Origin: JALQXV01 sp964540445
GTDB lineage: Bacteria; Patescibacteriota; Saccharimonadia; Saccharimonadales; 2-12-FULL-41-12
Assembly: GCA_964540445.1 (NCBI GenBank)
Contig: CAZIMF010000061.1
Location: forward strand, 1-5,028
DNA: 5,028 bases
Direction of reading: 5' to 3'
Positions within the stretch are counted from its first letter, which is position 1. Each line of letters opens with the position of its first letter. The notes under the pieces are model-generated. The model saw nothing but the letters and a program-made list of their open reading frames with translations. It made no database searches and was not told where the DNA came from. The translations under genes were made by a program, and so were the position numbers. This document shows, piece by piece, positions 4,607-5,028 of the stretch.

Positions 4607-5028
4607 CTAAACGCCTCCTGGTATCAGCCACTGCAGGAAGGCCCACAGGAAGAAAAGTCCGGCCATGGCTAGCAGGCCATTCATGATTCGTTTTCTAGCA
4701 TTGGTCGCGGCTTGTGGATTTCCAGCCATAGAGTATTGGATACCACCAGCAATAAGTGTGCCAATTATTACTAGCGTGGCAAGGGCCGACAGTACATTTA
4801 CAAAAATGTTTATATCCGTCTTGATTGGATTATTTTGCAAGCAATCTTGTGTTAGTTGGGATTTGCCGGCAGCGGTAGTAACATCGTATTTTAGCCCGGC
4901 GTTGTTGCACGTCTCACAGGAAGTTTGCTCCGCCTGCGTCAATTGCGAGCCAAAGGAATACTGCGGGTAGCAATTGCAAATAGAAGACGCGCCATCCTTT
5001 TGACAGTCAGTACAGCTTACCTTGGGGG
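4607..5028 (-). CDS. T4SS pilin-like protein G, cysteine-rich, N-terminus beyond window
   Basis: The frame is open from the TAG stop at 4609-4607 to the right edge, giving 139 visible residues without a start. An internal TTG at 4942 could be read as a start but would cut a cysteine-rich domain in half and discard coding sequence upstream, so the gene is treated as partial. The visible ectodomain has seven cysteines in the order CTDC, CNC, CETC and a single C (5, 8, 17, 19, 37, 40, 62), suggesting disulfides or a metal site. Helix 1 is about 74-95, the loop GGIQYSMAGNPQAATNARKR fits the family motif, and helix 2 is about 112-135, ending WLIPGGV. It is the most upstream gene visible in the operon and is joined to F by a one-base gap. 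Confidence 0.83.
   Translation of the reverse strand, partial: PKVSCTDCQKDGASSICNCYPQYSFGSQLTQAEQTSCETCNNAGLKYDVTTAAGKSQLTQDCLQNNPIKTDINIFVNVLSALATLVIIGTLIAGGIQYSMAGNPQAATNARKRIMNGLLAMAGLFFLWAFLQWLIPGGV
4614..4619 (-). promoter_or_regulatory. Shine-Dalgarno of pilin-like gene F
   Basis: AGGAGG on the minus strand, inside the last codons of G, 8 bases before the ATG at 4605. It is the strongest ribosome-binding site in the cluster and suggests that F is translated well. Confidence 0.8.

Larger units (their letters stand above)
2068..5028 (-). other. Tandem array of at least seven paralogous two-helix pilin-like genes
   Basis: Genes G to A share the order: exported or polar N-terminal part, helix 1, a G-x-x-[YF]-x-x-[SA]-[SAG]-G-[ND] loop with Lys/Arg before helix 2, then helix 2 and a short tail. 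Spacings between successive genes are 1, 4, -4, 2, 51 and 22 bases in transcription order. G to C therefore form one coupled operon, while B and A are set apart by gaps that contain promoter-like elements. The array ends at the bidirectional terminator at 2024-2052. Such pilin arrays are known next to type IV secretion or pilus genes in Patescibacteria; those partners would be expected to the right of the window. Confidence 0.75.

Noticed and set aside
4295..4877. 15-base repeat ttgccggcagcggta at 4295-4309 and 4863-4877
   Set aside because: It encodes T-A-A-G in both F and G but at unrelated positions (loop in F, ectodomain in G). It is most likely a chance match from shared codon use.
1..5028. 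CRISPR array, insertion sequence, integrase or attachment site
   Set aside because: No regularly spaced direct repeats, transposase or integrase motifs were seen. The tRNA 3' ends show no repeated fragment nearby that would mark an integrated element.

Overview
The window looks like a chromosomal segment from a Candidate Phyla Radiation (Patescibacteria) bacterium, most likely a Saccharibacteria (TM7) relative. The main evidence is a tandem run of small, mutually paralogous two-helix membrane proteins of the type IV secretion pilin type (TrbC/VirB2-like), next to a compact ComF-type phosphoribosyltransferase and a small membrane protein with an I-S-W-x-A-S-E segment that I associate with this group. 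The lineage call rests on remembered family resemblance and not on a search. The stop codons used are TAA, TAG and TGA, and no conserved gene carries an internal in-frame TGA, so nothing suggests the UGA=Gly code of Gracilibacteria and Absconditabacteria.

Left part (1-1298): a two-helix membrane protein gene on the minus strand runs off the left edge. Upstream of it are two serine tRNA genes arranged divergently, tRNA-Ser(GCT) on minus and tRNA-Ser(TGA) on plus, about 60 bases apart. Both encode their CCA ends and both have a long variable arm capped by a GCAA tetraloop. The plus-strand tRNA ends only three bases from the stop codon of a convergent comF-like gene.

Middle (about 1300-2052): comF and a plus-strand small heat-shock protein gene (hsp20) diverge from a shared intergenic region. 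The hsp20 gene has a plausible promoter, a strong GGAGGT ribosome-binding site, an unusually acidic N-terminal arm, and a perfect GC hairpin terminator. Poly-A and poly-T flanks let this terminator serve both strands.

Right part (2068-5028): at least seven consecutive minus-strand genes (called A to G here from left to right, so transcription runs G to A) encode variants of one architecture. Each has, with one exception, an N-terminal secretion signal or hydrophobic start and a variable extracytoplasmic segment. This is followed by helix 1, a short basic loop around a S/A-G-G-N/D motif, and helix 2. G to C are packed as a tightly coupled operon with gaps of 1 to 4 bases or an ATGA overlap. 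B and A each have a candidate internal promoter, which would allow separate dosage of these two, the most similar pair. Gene G is open to the right edge and its N terminus lies outside the window. The likely role is a multi-subunit surface or secretion structure built from several pilin variants; the motor ATPase and channel genes expected with it are not in the window.
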